Part shown: positions 44,473 through 52,928 of the stretch, piece by piece
Numbering within the stretch: the first letter of the stretch is position 1
Layout: each line of letters begins with the position of its first letter
Source of the DNA: Gammaproteobacteria bacterium
GTDB taxonomy: Bacteria; Pseudomonadota; Gammaproteobacteria; RBG-16-57-12
DNA: 56,471 bases
Assembly (NCBI GenBank): GCA_021647245.1
Contig: JAKIVC010000020.1
Span: 1-56,471, forward strand
Reading direction: 5' to 3'
Notes under the pieces: generated by a model
The model's database searches: none
What the model was told of the DNA's origin: nothing
Seen by the model: the letters and a program-made list of their open reading frames with translations, nothing else
Translations under genes and position numbers: made by a program

Positions 44473-45870
44473 CTACTTGTCCAGTGGAAACATTTTGTCC
44501 GGGTTGAGAATATTACGGGGATCGAAAAGTCGTTTGACCCCTCTCATCAGTGTGAGTGTGGCATCATTGATTTCACGCCCGACAAAAGCCTGTTTCTCCA
44601 TGCCAACACCGTGTTCGCCAGAGAGGGTGCCATCGAGCTTTAATACCAGTGAGAATATCTGATCCAGACATGTCGCGGCGCGACTCATCTCTTCCGGGTC
44701 ATCGGGGTTGACCAGTAGATTGACGTGAATATTACCATTGCCCGCGTGACCGAAGTTAACGATGGTGATGTGATGTTTTTCCGCCAGCTGTTGCAGGCCA
44801 TCAATGAGCTCCGCCATATGTGAAACGGGTACCACCACATCTTCATTTATTTTTTTCGGTGCGACTCTTCTTAGTGAGGGGGAGAGTGCTTTGCGGGTGG
44901 CCCAAAGAGCGGCTACCTGTTCAGCTGTTTCGGCGAGGGTGAATTTTACCAGCCCATTCCCTGCTGCTGCTTTTTCTATGGCTTTAACCGCTGAATGAAT
45001 CCCCTGCTGTGGGCCATCCACTTCGATCATGAGCAGTGCCCCGGCATTTTTTGGTAGTTCGGCGGCTGAGTATTCACGCACCATTTCAATGGCTTTATGA
45101 TCGATAAACTCCAATGCGCAGGGTGTTGTGGGTTGGGCCATTATTCGTGATACGGCGGCAGCGGCGGCGGCCATATCGTTATAGATCACCTGCATTGTGC
45201 GCTTGGTTTCAGGTAGGGACGTGAGCTTGAGAATCGCCTCGGTAATCACGCCGAGTGTCCCTTCAGAGCCGATAAACAGACGGGTGAAGTCGTAGCCCAC
45301 CACCCCTTTGGTGGTGGCAGTGCCACACTTGATGAGCTCGCCCTTGCCACTGATTGCGGTGAGGCCAAGCACATTGTCTCGGGTGGTGCCGTACTTGACG
45401 GCGCGTGGCCCTGCCGAGTTGTAGGCAAGGTTGCCGCCAACACTGCAGAAGGCCGCACTGGTGGGATCTGGCCCCCAGAAAAAGCCGTGCACTGCGGCGG
45501 CTTCTTGAACTTGAAGGTTGGTGACTCCGGGTTGCACGATGATCAGGCGGTTGTCCGGGTCAACTTTTATAATTTTTGTCATCTGCTCACTGGATAACAC
45601 TACGCCACCGTAAAGGGGTACGGTGGCCCCTGTGGTACCGGTTCCTCGGCCACGGGCAGTCAGGGGGATTTTGTGCTGATGGCAAAATGCCACAATGGCT
45701 TGCACTTCTGCTGTTTCACGAGGGAAGAGCACCAGTTCGGGCAGGCTGTGGCGGCGGCTGTTGTCATAACCATAGGGCCAACAGTCAGCCGGATGTTGTA
45801 GAGAGGTATCGGCATCGACCAGTGCGGTCAGTGCAGCGGCCAGTGTGGGTGTAAGCGTGGTGTAGTTCAT
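44473..45870 (-). CDS. FAD-binding oxidase, GlcD/D-lactate dehydrogenase-like
   Basis: The 465-residue protein has the PCMH-type FAD domain (ARGRGTGTTGATVPLYGGVV, GPDPTSAAFCSVGGNLAYNS and GSEGTLGVITEAIL) and a C-terminal FAD-oxidase domain with NFGHAGNGNIHVNLLVNP and SGEHGVGMEKQAF. It oxidises a 2-hydroxyacid such as glycolate or D-lactate. The substrate is not fixed by sequence; glcE/glcF partners are not adjacent, so a stand-alone membrane-associated D-lactate dehydrogenase type is likely. Confidence 0.88.
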   Translation of the reverse strand: MNYTTLTPTLAAALTALVDADTSLQHPADCWPYGYDNSRRHSLPELVLFPRETAEVQAIVAFCHQHKIPLTARGRGTGTTGATVPLYGGVVLSSEQMTKIIKVDPDNRLIIVQPGVTNLQVQEAAAVHGFFWGPDPTSAAFCSVGGNLAYNSAGPRAVKYGTTRDNVLGLTAISGKGELIKCGTATTKGVVGYDFTRLFIGSEGTLGVITEAILKLTSLPETKRTMQVIYNDMAAAAAAVSRIMAQPTTPCALEFIDHKAIEMVREYSAAELPKNAGALLMIEVDGPQQGIHSAVKAIEKAAAGNGLVKFTLAETAEQVAALWATRKALSPSLRRVAPKKINEDVVVPVSHMAELIDGLQQLAEKHHITIVNFGHAGNGNIHVNLLVNPDDPEEMSRAATCLDQIFSLVLKLDGTLSGEHGVGMEKQAFVGREINDATLTLMRGVKRLFDPRNILNPDKMFPLDK

Positions 45871-45939
45871 GAGGTGGGCTGCTATATTTACACCGCAACG
45901 GTCGACCCGTTACGGTGTGTTGAGGCGGGTGTCCTGATG

Positions 45940-46626
45940 TTATTGAGCGGACTTGTTGATCCGGTCTAAGGCTTGATCGATCAACGTATTACCGCTGTCT
46001 CGGTTGAGCTCTTCTGGGCTGATTTCGCGCTCTTCCTCAACCTCTTCATCCTCGATGATCTCAAACACTCGGATGACCCGTTCAACACCATCGACCTGTT
46101 GAGCGATCTCTACGGAGGCGGTGGCTTCCTCCTCTGTGACCAAACCCAGCAGGTAGACATTGGCGTGCTCGGTGACTACTTTGATTTTGGATGGATCAAC
46201 GGCACTGTTGCGGAGAATTCGCCCCTTCACCTTGGCGGTGATCATCGCATCGTTATTGCGACTCTCAAAACGTGAATTTGGTTGGATTTTTATTTCATTG
46301 TAGACCTTTTTCACCCCCGCAATGTTACTGACAATCGCCTCAACCTGGTCTCGTATCGGGCCAGTGGGCGCTTCCCCCGTGAGGAGTACTTGCTGGTTGT
46401 AGGAGATAACATTGACATGCACCTGTGTGCCGATCTCTTTGCTGGAGTAGATAGCGTCATTGGAGCGAAACTTGATGGTTTGGTCTTGTAGGAAAGCCTC
46501 GGTGGTTCGCCGGTCTTCAACAATAATGAAGCTGGTAGCGGCCACTCCCACCACAGCCGCAGGGGCACACCCCTGAAGTGATATGAAGCTGGCAACGATG
46601 ATGCTGGCAATCAGCAGTTGACGCAT
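45940..46626 (-). CDS. dolP: BON-domain outer-membrane lipoprotein (DolP)
   Basis: I start at 46626 (MRQLLIASIIVASFISLQGC), behind GGGAGCC, giving a perfect lipobox; a start at 46668 overlaps the yraN stop (TAATG) and is possible. Two BON domains follow (VHVNVISYNQQVLLTGEAPT and NVYLLGLVTEEEATASVEIA). The C-terminus is strongly acidic (EIIEDEEVEEEREISPEEL), longer than in E. coli DolP. It supports outer-membrane integrity and BamA. Its order after yraN and lpoA matches E. coli yraL–yraM–yraN–(diaA)–yraP, without diaA. Confidence 0.88.
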   Translation of the reverse strand: MRQLLIASIIVASFISLQGCAPAAVVGVAATSFIIVEDRRTTEAFLQDQTIKFRSNDAIYSSKEIGTQVHVNVISYNQQVLLTGEAPTGPIRDQVEAIVSNIAGVKKVYNEIKIQPNSRFESRNNDAMITAKVKGRILRNSAVDPSKIKVVTEHANVYLLGLVTEEEATASVEIAQQVDGVERVIRVFEIIEDEEVEEEREISPEELNRDSGNTLIDQALDRINKSAQ

Positions 46627-46667
46627 GAGAAGGCTCCCTGGCGAGTCTATGGGTTTGTTGTGGGTCA

Positions 46668-47057
46668 TTATGCCTGAAAAGCGTTCTTAATCCATTGGAT
46701 TTTTTCTTTGCCGAGGAGTGGTTCAATGGCGACGACATCGAATCGACAGGGGTAGTTTTGTTGTTGTGGGTGCCGCTGCAGGTAGTAGAGCGCGGTCTGA
46801 ATGATGCGTTGCTGTTTTTTTGGAGTGATGCTCTCCAGTGCAGAGCCATAGTGGCGGCGGCTGCGTTGGCGAACTTCAACGAAAATGAGATGGTTATCCT
46901 GCTGCATGATGATGTCAATCTCACCCTGACGGCCATGGAAGTTTTGTTGAATCAGCCGAAGTCCCTGCCGTTGCAGATAGTGCAGAGCGGTCTGCTCAGC
47001 TGTTTTTCCTCGTTGGTATGAGCCTCCTTTCACTTTTATCTCCAGATTACAATCCAT
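46668..47057 (-). CDS. yraN: YraN family (UPF0102) endonuclease-like protein
   Basis: The 129-residue protein has QRGKTAEQTALHYLQRQGLR, then GEIDIIMQQDNHLIFVEVRQ (the E-x-D...EV(K/R)xR core of a restriction-endonuclease-like fold). UPF0102 proteins are thought to be nuclease-like and linked with Holliday-junction or DNA processing; activity is not established. It follows lpoA but is separated from it by a 295-bp gap containing a palindromic element. Confidence 0.93.
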   Translation of the reverse strand: MDCNLEIKVKGGSYQRGKTAEQTALHYLQRQGLRLIQQNFHGRQGEIDIIMQQDNHLIFVEVRQRSRRHYGSALESITPKKQQRIIQTALYYLQRHPQQQNYPCRFDVVAIEPLLGKEKIQWIKNAFQA

Positions 47058-47109
47058 TGCAGGCTATTGGATAATTGTAGGAGCCACCTTTAGATGGCGA
47101 AACGTCAAG

Positions 47110-47276
47110 CTAGGAGGCTGTCGGGCTTAGGTGATCGTAGCGAGGGAAAGCCATTTTGAGTCCATTTTTTTGATCGTTTGAGGCGAATATTGAGCATATT
47201 CAACGAAAATGATCGGAGAAATGGGCCTGAATGGCTTTTCCGCAGTAGATTCACCCTAAGTCCGACAGCCTCCTAG
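47110..47276. repeat. 167-bp palindromic-ended element (MITE-like)
   Basis: CTAGGAGGCTGTCGGGCTTAG at 47110–47130 is matched inverted by CTAAGTCCGACAGCCTCCTAG at 47256–47276 (shown ends of 20 or 21 bases differ at one position). The interior has no open frame and further internal pairing (AAGCCATT ... AATGGCTT). It sits between lpoA and yraN, genes that are normally contiguous, so it is an insertion that now separates them. Confidence 0.8.
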
Positions 47277-47352
47277 GTATCCCGAACGACAGCTTGCTGC
47301 TACATATATAAATGCCATATTGGCTCAGCTTCAGGGGTAGCTGGGTTATATT

Positions 47353-49134
47353 TTAAGGTGACAGCTTGCGGGGCTTGCCCCGGTAAAAACGCGCCCACTC
47401 GAGTTGTCGGTAGAGTTGCCCCTCGTGGGTGAGTTGCATATGGCCAGTTTCGCCATAGTAGTTGAGCTGGCTGGGCCTGGTTTGCAGGAATGCACTGAGT
47501 CGATAGGCATCGATACCCATAGCATAGAGTCGCCAATGTTTTTTATGAGCATTGGGCCAGATCGAGAGAATTTTATTCCGCAGTGGCCTCTCTTTGTCGG
47601 TATCGAGTGTCCAGGGGGTATCGCCGAAAATGATGCCATCCATATCACGATCCTGCTGTGGGTCAGGTGTGCCCTGATAGAGGTGAGAGGTGCCATATAT
47701 CGGGATATTGCTGGCGTAGTGGAACTTGAACTGAGGGCGTAGCAATCGTGCTTGGCGTGGCTGCGCGGCGATAAATATAAAATCAACATCCTGGCGGCGA
47801 CGCGGAGTGAACTTAAGGGGGCTACGCAAGCTTCTTTGCAGCTGTTGGCGGCGTTTATCGCTTAAATCCAGCTCAAATGCGGCACGGATTGGTTTGGAAA
47901 AGTCGCTCTCCTTGGGGTTGTAGGATTGCTTGCTACGCACCTCGCCGCCCAGCAAATTCCATGTCTCCTGAAATGAGAGGCTGATGCGCTCACCCCAGTT
48001 ATTACCCGGTGTCAGGATGACCGGATGGCGCAGCCCACTGTTCCAGGCGTAGAGAGCCGCTTGTATCGCCTCATCTTCTGGGGAAAGCGCTAGTTGATAA
48101 AAGCCATTGGGTGCGACTCGGCTGATACGGGTGTGGTTGAGTGCTAGCAGTGGCACTTGCGGAGCCTCTATCATCGCAAGGTGGTCGACGCTCTCTTTGG
48201 TGAGTGGGCCGATAATGAAGTGAGCACCCTCTTCGAGGGCCTGTCGGTAGGCTGACCATGCGAGCTCTTTTTTACCCTGCGTGTCATAGAAACGCAGCGT
48301 GCTGGTAGATTGTTGCTCATAGTAGGCACTGAGAATACCATCACGTACCGCATTAGCAGGCTGGCTATATCGTCCGGTGAGGGGTAAAAGTATTGCGATT
48401 TGTTGCGGCACTTGCAGGGTGTCCGCAGCTTCTGGCGTACCCTCCAGTAGCAAAGACTCCTGGCGGGTGCTACCCCTGTATCGCCAGTTTTCCAAGGCCC
48501 CTAGAATCTGCCCCAACCGTTGTTGCAAGTGTTGCCTGATCAGCGGATCGTGTTCATCTGTCAGCTGCTGGTCGGTGATCAATGCGATATCGAGCAGGCG
48601 CTGTATATTATCAAGGCGAGCCTCGCCGTCACTGATGTAGGCCATAATGCCAATACGCGCATCCGCCTCTTGCGGGTAACGCTGTAGCTGTTGGTAGGCA
48701 GCCACCTGTAATTGATAATATTGCCGAGCTTGCGTGGCTTCGCCCAGCGGTATTCCTTGCAGCGGTTCGAGTGCCTTTATAACCGCTAGAGGTGACCCCA
48801 TCTCCTCGGCAATCTGTGCCGCCAGCAGTTGACGGCGAATAAGCAGACCAAGCGCTAGTGACCCCACCTCCATTTCATGCAAAATTGCGCTCGCTTGATC
48901 CAGCGCTCCCTGATGAAACAGCGAAGAGGCGATCTGCAAGAGCTGATACTCTCGCTCGGGAGAACGCAGCTGCTTAGCTTGAAAAATAGCCCCCTGCAGA
49001 GCGTTATCTACTTCCTGTTGTAACCGCTGGGTGGTATCGTCACCGGTCTGTGGCAAGCCTGTTTTTGCGCAACTGGCCAGCGCAAGGCAGAAGAGAAGTA
49101 AAAAGAGAGAATAGATAGCGTCTCTGCAATGCAT
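47353..49134 (-). CDS. lpoA: penicillin-binding protein activator LpoA
   Basis: The 593-residue lipoprotein has a signal (SLFLLLFCLALASCAKTG, Cys about residue 22), an N-terminal helical TPR-like domain (to about 225) and a C-terminal periplasmic-binding fold (QIAILLPLTGRYSQPANAVR onward), the two-domain LpoA plan. It activates PBP1A from the outer membrane. Divergent from rsmI by 53 bp, as in E. coli. Confidence 0.94.
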   Translation of the reverse strand: MHCRDAIYSLFLLLFCLALASCAKTGLPQTGDDTTQRLQQEVDNALQGAIFQAKQLRSPEREYQLLQIASSLFHQGALDQASAILHEMEVGSLALGLLIRRQLLAAQIAEEMGSPLAVIKALEPLQGIPLGEATQARQYYQLQVAAYQQLQRYPQEADARIGIMAYISDGEARLDNIQRLLDIALITDQQLTDEHDPLIRQHLQQRLGQILGALENWRYRGSTRQESLLLEGTPEAADTLQVPQQIAILLPLTGRYSQPANAVRDGILSAYYEQQSTSTLRFYDTQGKKELAWSAYRQALEEGAHFIIGPLTKESVDHLAMIEAPQVPLLALNHTRISRVAPNGFYQLALSPEDEAIQAALYAWNSGLRHPVILTPGNNWGERISLSFQETWNLLGGEVRSKQSYNPKESDFSKPIRAAFELDLSDKRRQQLQRSLRSPLKFTPRRRQDVDFIFIAAQPRQARLLRPQFKFHYASNIPIYGTSHLYQGTPDPQQDRDMDGIIFGDTPWTLDTDKERPLRNKILSIWPNAHKKHWRLYAMGIDAYRLSAFLQTRPSQLNYYGETGHMQLTHEGQLYRQLEWARFYRGKPRKLSP

Positions 49135-49187
49135 GTAAAGTAGCTCACTGATGAAATTTCACACCAGTATCGTGATGAGGGGATGTT

Positions 49188-50042
49188 GTGTCAAATACAC
49201 CGGGTATCTTATATATAGTCGCGACACCTATTGGCAATATGGGCGATATAAGCGAGCGCGCACTACAAACGCTGCACGAAGTTGCACTCATAGCGGCCGA
49301 AGATACCCGGCACAGCGCCCGACTACTGCGCCACCACGGGATCAACACCCGCTGTGTTGCGCTGCATGAGCACAATGAGCAGAATGCATCGGCGGGGTTG
49401 ATTAAGCGCCTAGAGCAGGGTGACTCCATTGCCCTTATCTCCGATGCCGGCACACCACTGATCAGTGACCCAGGTTTCTACCTGGTCAGGGAAGTGCAGC
49501 AGTCAGGGTATCGGGTGATCCCGATTCCAGGTGCTTCGGCATTGATTGCCGCACTCTCGGTCGCCGGCCTCCCCTCCGATCGTTTCAGCTTTGAGGGGTT
49601 TCTGCCCGCCAAGGGTGAAGCGCGTCGTCGTACACTCGCCGCCCTAAGCCGCGAACCGCGTACCTTGATATTTTATGAATCAACCCACCGGATTTTTGAC
49701 TCGCTGCATGACATGGCCGAGGCTTTTGGCTCGCAACGCCCGGCGGCGGTAGTGCGCGAGTTAACCAAAACATTTGAAACCGTACACCGTGCAGAGTTGG
49801 GAGCATTGTGTGAATGGATGGCGGCGGACGATAACCAGCGTCGTGGCGAATTCGTAGTGCTGGTGCAGGGAGCCGAGCCACAGCAAAATTTTGAACAGGT
49901 GGCAATAGATCCCCAAGCACTTTTGATTGAGCTGATGGCACTGCAACCACCCAAAAAAGCGGCGGCCACCGTGGCCAAATTGACCGGCCTGAAAAAGAAT
50001 GCACTGTATGAGCTGGGATTGCGCTTAAAATCGGCGCAATAA
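49188..50042 (+). CDS. rsmI: 16S rRNA (cytidine1402-2'-O)-methyltransferase RsmI
   Basis: The 284-residue protein has the SAM-binding start GILYIVATPIGNMGDISERA, ALISDAGTPLISDPGFYLVR and the IPGASALIAALSVAGLPSDR loop of the tetrapyrrole-methylase fold. It methylates the 2'-O of C1402 in 16S rRNA. GTG 49188 follows GAGGGGATGTT. The gene faces away from lpoA, and the palindromic element copy 2 and rnpB come next. Confidence 0.97.
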   Translation: MSNTPGILYIVATPIGNMGDISERALQTLHEVALIAAEDTRHSARLLRHHGINTRCVALHEHNEQNASAGLIKRLEQGDSIALISDAGTPLISDPGFYLVREVQQSGYRVIPIPGASALIAALSVAGLPSDRFSFEGFLPAKGEARRRTLAALSREPRTLIFYESTHRIFDSLHDMAEAFGSQRPAAVVRELTKTFETVHRAELGALCEWMAADDNQRRGEFVVLVQGAEPQQNFEQVAIDPQALLIELMALQPPKKAAATVAKLTGLKKNALYELGLRLKSAQ

Positions 50043-50061
50043 ATCGTCATGGCCAGTCACC

Positions 50062-50216
50062 CTAATCCCCAGATAGAAACACCTATGCTGCACAAGCGCT
50101 TGATTCCACAGCAAAACAAAAAATAGCCGCCGAACCTGCGGGTGCCACTCATATTTTTAGCTTCACTGTGAAACCAAACTCTCACACATCATCTCGCGCC
50201 TCTATCGGGGGATTAG
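50062..50216. repeat. 155-bp palindromic-ended element, copy 2
   Basis: The ends CTAATCCCCAGATAGAAAC and CTCTATCGGGGGATTAG are inverted; the interior matches copy 1 at 726–878 almost base for base (CTGTGAA-CCAAAC, CACACATCATCTCGCG). It lies between rsmI and rnpB. Two near-identical copies 49 kb apart in this window imply recent spread and more copies in the genome. Confidence 0.8.
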
Positions 50217-50275
50217 AGAGTCACCACTGTTTAGCTTATTTACTAAAGCGTATAGCGAGGCAGCCCCCAGCTTGC

Positions 50276-50637
50276 TATACTGCGCCCCGAGAGTTGGCTA
50301 GGCAACCGCGCTATCGCAAGATATCGAGGAAAGTCCGGGCTCCATAGGGTGAAGCGCCAGGTAACGCCTGGGAGGTGAAAGCCTACGGAAAGTGCAACAG
50401 AAAATATACCGCCTAAGCACCTTTCGGGGTGCCGGTAAGGTTGAAATGGTGCGGTAAGAGCGCACCGCGTCGGCGGTAACGTTCGGCGGCAAGGTAAACC
50501 CCGCTTGGAGCAAGACCAAATAGGGGGGCAATGGTGTGACCCGCACTGTCCCCGGGTAGGTTGCTTGAGGTATGTGGTGACGCATACCCTAGATGAATGG
50601 TTGTCCACGACAGAACCCGGCTTATCGGCTAACTCTC
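50276..50637 (+). ncRNA. rnpB: RNase P RNA (rnpB), bacterial type A
   Basis: The gene runs from about 50289 to 50637 behind an extended −10 (TGCTATACT, with TATACT at 50276–50281). GAGGAAAGTCCGGGCTCC near 50329 and the 3' ACAGAACCCGGCTTA form the universal P4 core, and GAGAGTTGGC at the 5' end pairs with GGCTAACTCTC at the 3' end (helix P1). Internal P-loop stretches such as GGGTGAAGCGCCAGGTAACG fit type A. It is the RNA subunit that cleaves tRNA leaders. Confidence 0.97.
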
Positions 50638-50943
50638 ACTTTCTTAAAAATATCTATCCGGCCACTCTCTCGCCTAACGCTATAGCGCCTAACCAATGAG
50701 TAAGGTGTTAACCGCTTGCAAAATATTCAAGGTGTATCTCGTACCTCTTCTCACTCATTACCTGCTAAGCCACTGCTCTGTTTTATGAGGCCGTTGCAAG
50801 CCGCTTAAAGTCACCCCACCGTATAACAAGGCACGAAAACGCTACGTGTGATGTAGTGGTGACTCGGGGCGTTCAAGCTGTAGGAAAACCCCCAAACCAC
50901 CCCAAATAGCGTAAAATGGCATCAAAGCATAAGGATTGCGCCA
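50638..50943. other. 306-bp gap between rnpB and IS remnant
   Basis: No gene is seen. A CTCACTTTCTT stretch directly follows rnpB but is not a clear hairpin terminator. The right part, from about 50869, is the end of the DUF772-type insertion sequence whose copy is at 32195–32275. Between them there are short degenerate palindromes only. Confidence 0.5.
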
Positions 50944-51090
50944 ATGCCAAATTTCATCCCCCGCAACTATCGGCAAGCGATCATGGTCACCCTCAATTTT
51001 GAGGATCAATTACAGCCGGGCACCTTCGAATACGCGCTGCACTATTTCATAGAAAACAAACTCGACCTTTCGATAGGTTGTGCTACGTTA
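50869..51090 (+). pseudogene. DUF772-type (IS1182/IS5-like) transposase, N-terminal remnant
   Basis: From ATG 50944 the frame reads MPNFIPRNYRQAIMVTLNFE then LQPGTFEYALHYFIENKLDL, the usual N-terminus of a DUF772-containing transposase. The likeness fades after the LDLS segment, and the frame then runs on into the 3' end of the integrase gene and stops at 51180. The insertion sequence has therefore been cut off by the integron's left boundary or by a later deletion. The DNA from 50869 to 50943 is its end. Confidence 0.6.
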
Positions 51091-51116
51091 GTGCGAGCAC
51101 TTGCAGGATTTAGGTA

Positions 51117-52118
51117 TTATATGGGGTTATCCAGTGGGCTTATCACCCCACGCCCGCCACGGTTTAGCACATGGGTATAAATCTCCGTAGTGCTCACATC
51201 AGAATGTCCCAATAGCTCTTGAATAGTGCGAATATCATAGCCCGCCTCCAGTAAGCGAGTGGCAAAACTGTGGCGAAAAGTATGACAACCACATTTTTTT
51301 ACAATGTTACACTTTTTCACCGCTTGCTTAACTTTACGCTGAATGGTGTTATTTGCCATGTGGTGGCGACGAATGATGTTTGATCTAGGATCAAGCCCCA
51401 CCCTCTCTGCAGGAAATAGATATTGCCAGCCTAACTCAGTCTCAGCATTGGGATACTTTTTAGCAAGAGCATGGGGCAGGTAAACGCACCCATGGCCATT
51501 ATTTAAATCAAACCTATGCAGATTCATCACGTAGTTAATCTGTTTTTCAAGTATTTCTATTAATCCCTGAGGCAATAGCGTACGGCGATCTTTTTGTCCC
51601 TTACCATCGCGCACCACTATCATTGACATTGAAAAGTCGATATCTTGAACACGCAAGCGCAGTGCCTCACTAATACGTAATCCACTACCGTAGAGCAGTT
51701 GTACAACTGATTTATAGATACCCTCCATTTGATTAATTACCCCATTAGCCTCCTTGTGGCTAAAGACCACAGGGATACGACGACCTCGACTAGCACCCAC
51801 CATGCCAATATTGCCAAGCTCCTTGCCAATAAAACGCTTGTAAAGAAATACCAATGCATTTAACGCTGTCTTCTGAGTGTTGACTGCCACATTACGTGAT
51901 AGAACTAAATGGTCGAGAAAAGCCTTGACCTCAACAACGCCCATGGCCTCAGGGTGGCGCTTATTATGGAATAAAATAAAACGACGAACCCACTGAATGT
52001 AGGTTTGCTCAGTTTTATACGCCAAGCCTTCAGTGCGAATAAAGGCACGTAATTGATCAAGGAGTTTAGTAGGTTTATCTGGAATTTTTATCGGGATATC
52101 ATTCATATTAAAATCCAT
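51117..52118 (-). CDS. intI: integron integrase IntI
   Basis: Starting at 52118 gives 333 residues. The tyrosine-recombinase residues are Arg148 (GSGLRISE), Lys173, His279 and Arg282 (CHTFRHS), His305 (LLGHSDV) and Tyr314 (EIYTHV). The extra region unique to integron integrases is present at about 205–258 (HALAKKYPNAETELGWQYLF and HHMANNTIQRK). It recombines attC single-stranded hairpins into attI. The longer frame to 52166 runs back through the promoter and LexA box and is not used. The gene looks complete, so the integron may be active. Confidence 0.93.
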   Translation of the reverse strand: MDFNMNDIPIKIPDKPTKLLDQLRAFIRTEGLAYKTEQTYIQWVRRFILFHNKRHPEAMGVVEVKAFLDHLVLSRNVAVNTQKTALNALVFLYKRFIGKELGNIGMVGASRGRRIPVVFSHKEANGVINQMEGIYKSVVQLLYGSGLRISEALRLRVQDIDFSMSMIVVRDGKGQKDRRTLLPQGLIEILEKQINYVMNLHRFDLNNGHGCVYLPHALAKKYPNAETELGWQYLFPAERVGLDPRSNIIRRHHMANNTIQRKVKQAVKKCNIVKKCGCHTFRHSFATRLLEAGYDIRTIQELLGHSDVSTTEIYTHVLNRGGRGVISPLDNPI

Positions 52119-52120
52119 TT

Positions 52121-52166
52121 TACTGTATAAATAAACAGTAGTTACCAGGTTGAAGCCTGTCAACAA
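52121..52166 (-). promoter_or_regulatory. intI promoter with overlapping LexA (SOS) box
   Basis: On the minus strand TTGACA (52166–52161), 17 bases, then TACTGT form −35 and −10. TACTGTATAAATAAACAGTA at 52121–52140 matches the E. coli LexA consensus (TACTGTATATATATACAGTA) at all but two or three positions and covers the −10 and start point, directly before the ATG at 52118. Integrase expression should therefore rise in the SOS response, as known for other chromosomal and mobile integrons. Confidence 0.88.
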
Positions 52167-52452
52167 GGGATTTACCGGGCTATATCAGCGCACGTGTTGC
52201 ATATCCGGGTATATGCTTTTTGTAGTCCCCTGTAACGCATTGATATTGCTTTATATTTTCAAAGATGGAAGAGGTTATTAGAAAATAGATGGCTCAAAAA
52301 TAGTCTCACTGGCATAAAAAGTCAGAGTGATAATTTTTGGTTTCATTGCAATGCATTGAAAATAAACAACTAATAATCAATCGATTATTTCTTTGTACAA
52401 AATAGTTCTTTAAGAGATAGTATGGTGGTTAGACAGAATAAAACTGTTAGGT
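52141..52452. other. attI-containing region between intI and first cassette
   Basis: The recombination point is set by GTTAGGT at 52446–52452, because its next bases (GTTAGGTGCA) are the exact complement of the R'' core of attC1 (TGCACCTAAC). The 300 bp to its left, AT-rich, should carry the integrase binding sites of attI. A possible outward cassette promoter is TTGTAC (52393–52398), 17 bases, GATAGT (52416–52421); it is a weak match. Confidence 0.7.
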
Positions 52453-52922
52453 GCATCCAAAAAAATAGCAAAAAGTGGTGCGTGTATTTCCAGTTTCTTT
52501 TGGTGGCGCTAGCAAAGTTTAGCGTGAAATTGTTCCACTATCCAAATCGGCCAGTTCTTTGATCGTGGCTTCTGACTATGGGTCTCCCTCGTTCGGTCTT
52601 TTGCGTTTTTATTGCAGGCCCGGTGGTCTCTTCTGGGTGCTAATCGAAAGGGTAGGGGGCGGATCAAAGAGGTCGAGATTTGTGGCAGCGAACAACGGCG
52701 CAGAAGTTGGGCCGTGGCAGCGAACGACAGTGGTGAGTCTGTTGGGTGAAATGTCAGTGTAAGCGTCAAGGGTTGTGTTCTGTTGGGTGTTCGAAAGGCT
52801 GCACCTAACCAGGGCAATTAACACGGACAGTCCTCCGCGGCATTTAAATTGTGCGGTCATTCCGTTACACTCCATTTTCGCACAATTCAAACGCCGCTCC
52901 GGCCTTCCGGTTATTGCTGGCG
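52447..52922 (+). other. integron cassette 1 (476 bp), no supported gene
   Basis: The cassette spans TTAGGT to the G before the next core site. Frames of 60–100 codons exist in it (52559–52762 plus; 52609–52890 and 52509–52817 minus), but none has a ribosome binding site, and the minus ones read into the attC. I see no recognisable protein. Non-coding or promoter-carrying cassettes are known in sedentary integrons, and this one is a candidate. Confidence 0.55.
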
Positions 52923-52928
52923 TTATGT
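52803..52928 (+). repeat. attC1 recombination site
   Basis: R'' is ACCTAAC (52803–52809) and R' GTTATGT (52922–52928), with inner pairing CCGCGGCATTTAAATTGTGCG against CGCACAATTCAAACGCCGC. The 126-base site is unrelated in its interior to attC2 and attC3, so cassette 1 probably came from another array. Confidence 0.85.

Noticed and set aside
50243-50608. 121- and 95-codon minus-strand frames over rnpB
   Set aside because: They lie wholly within the RNase P RNA gene, whose structure is certain.
52119-52166. N-terminal extension of the integrase to 52166
   Set aside because: It would be read through the −35/−10 and LexA box, so the start at 52118 is preferred.
52509-52890. Frames on both strands in cassette 1 (67–102 codons)
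   Set aside because: No ribosome binding site, and the minus-strand frames read through the attC palindrome, a common source of false genes.
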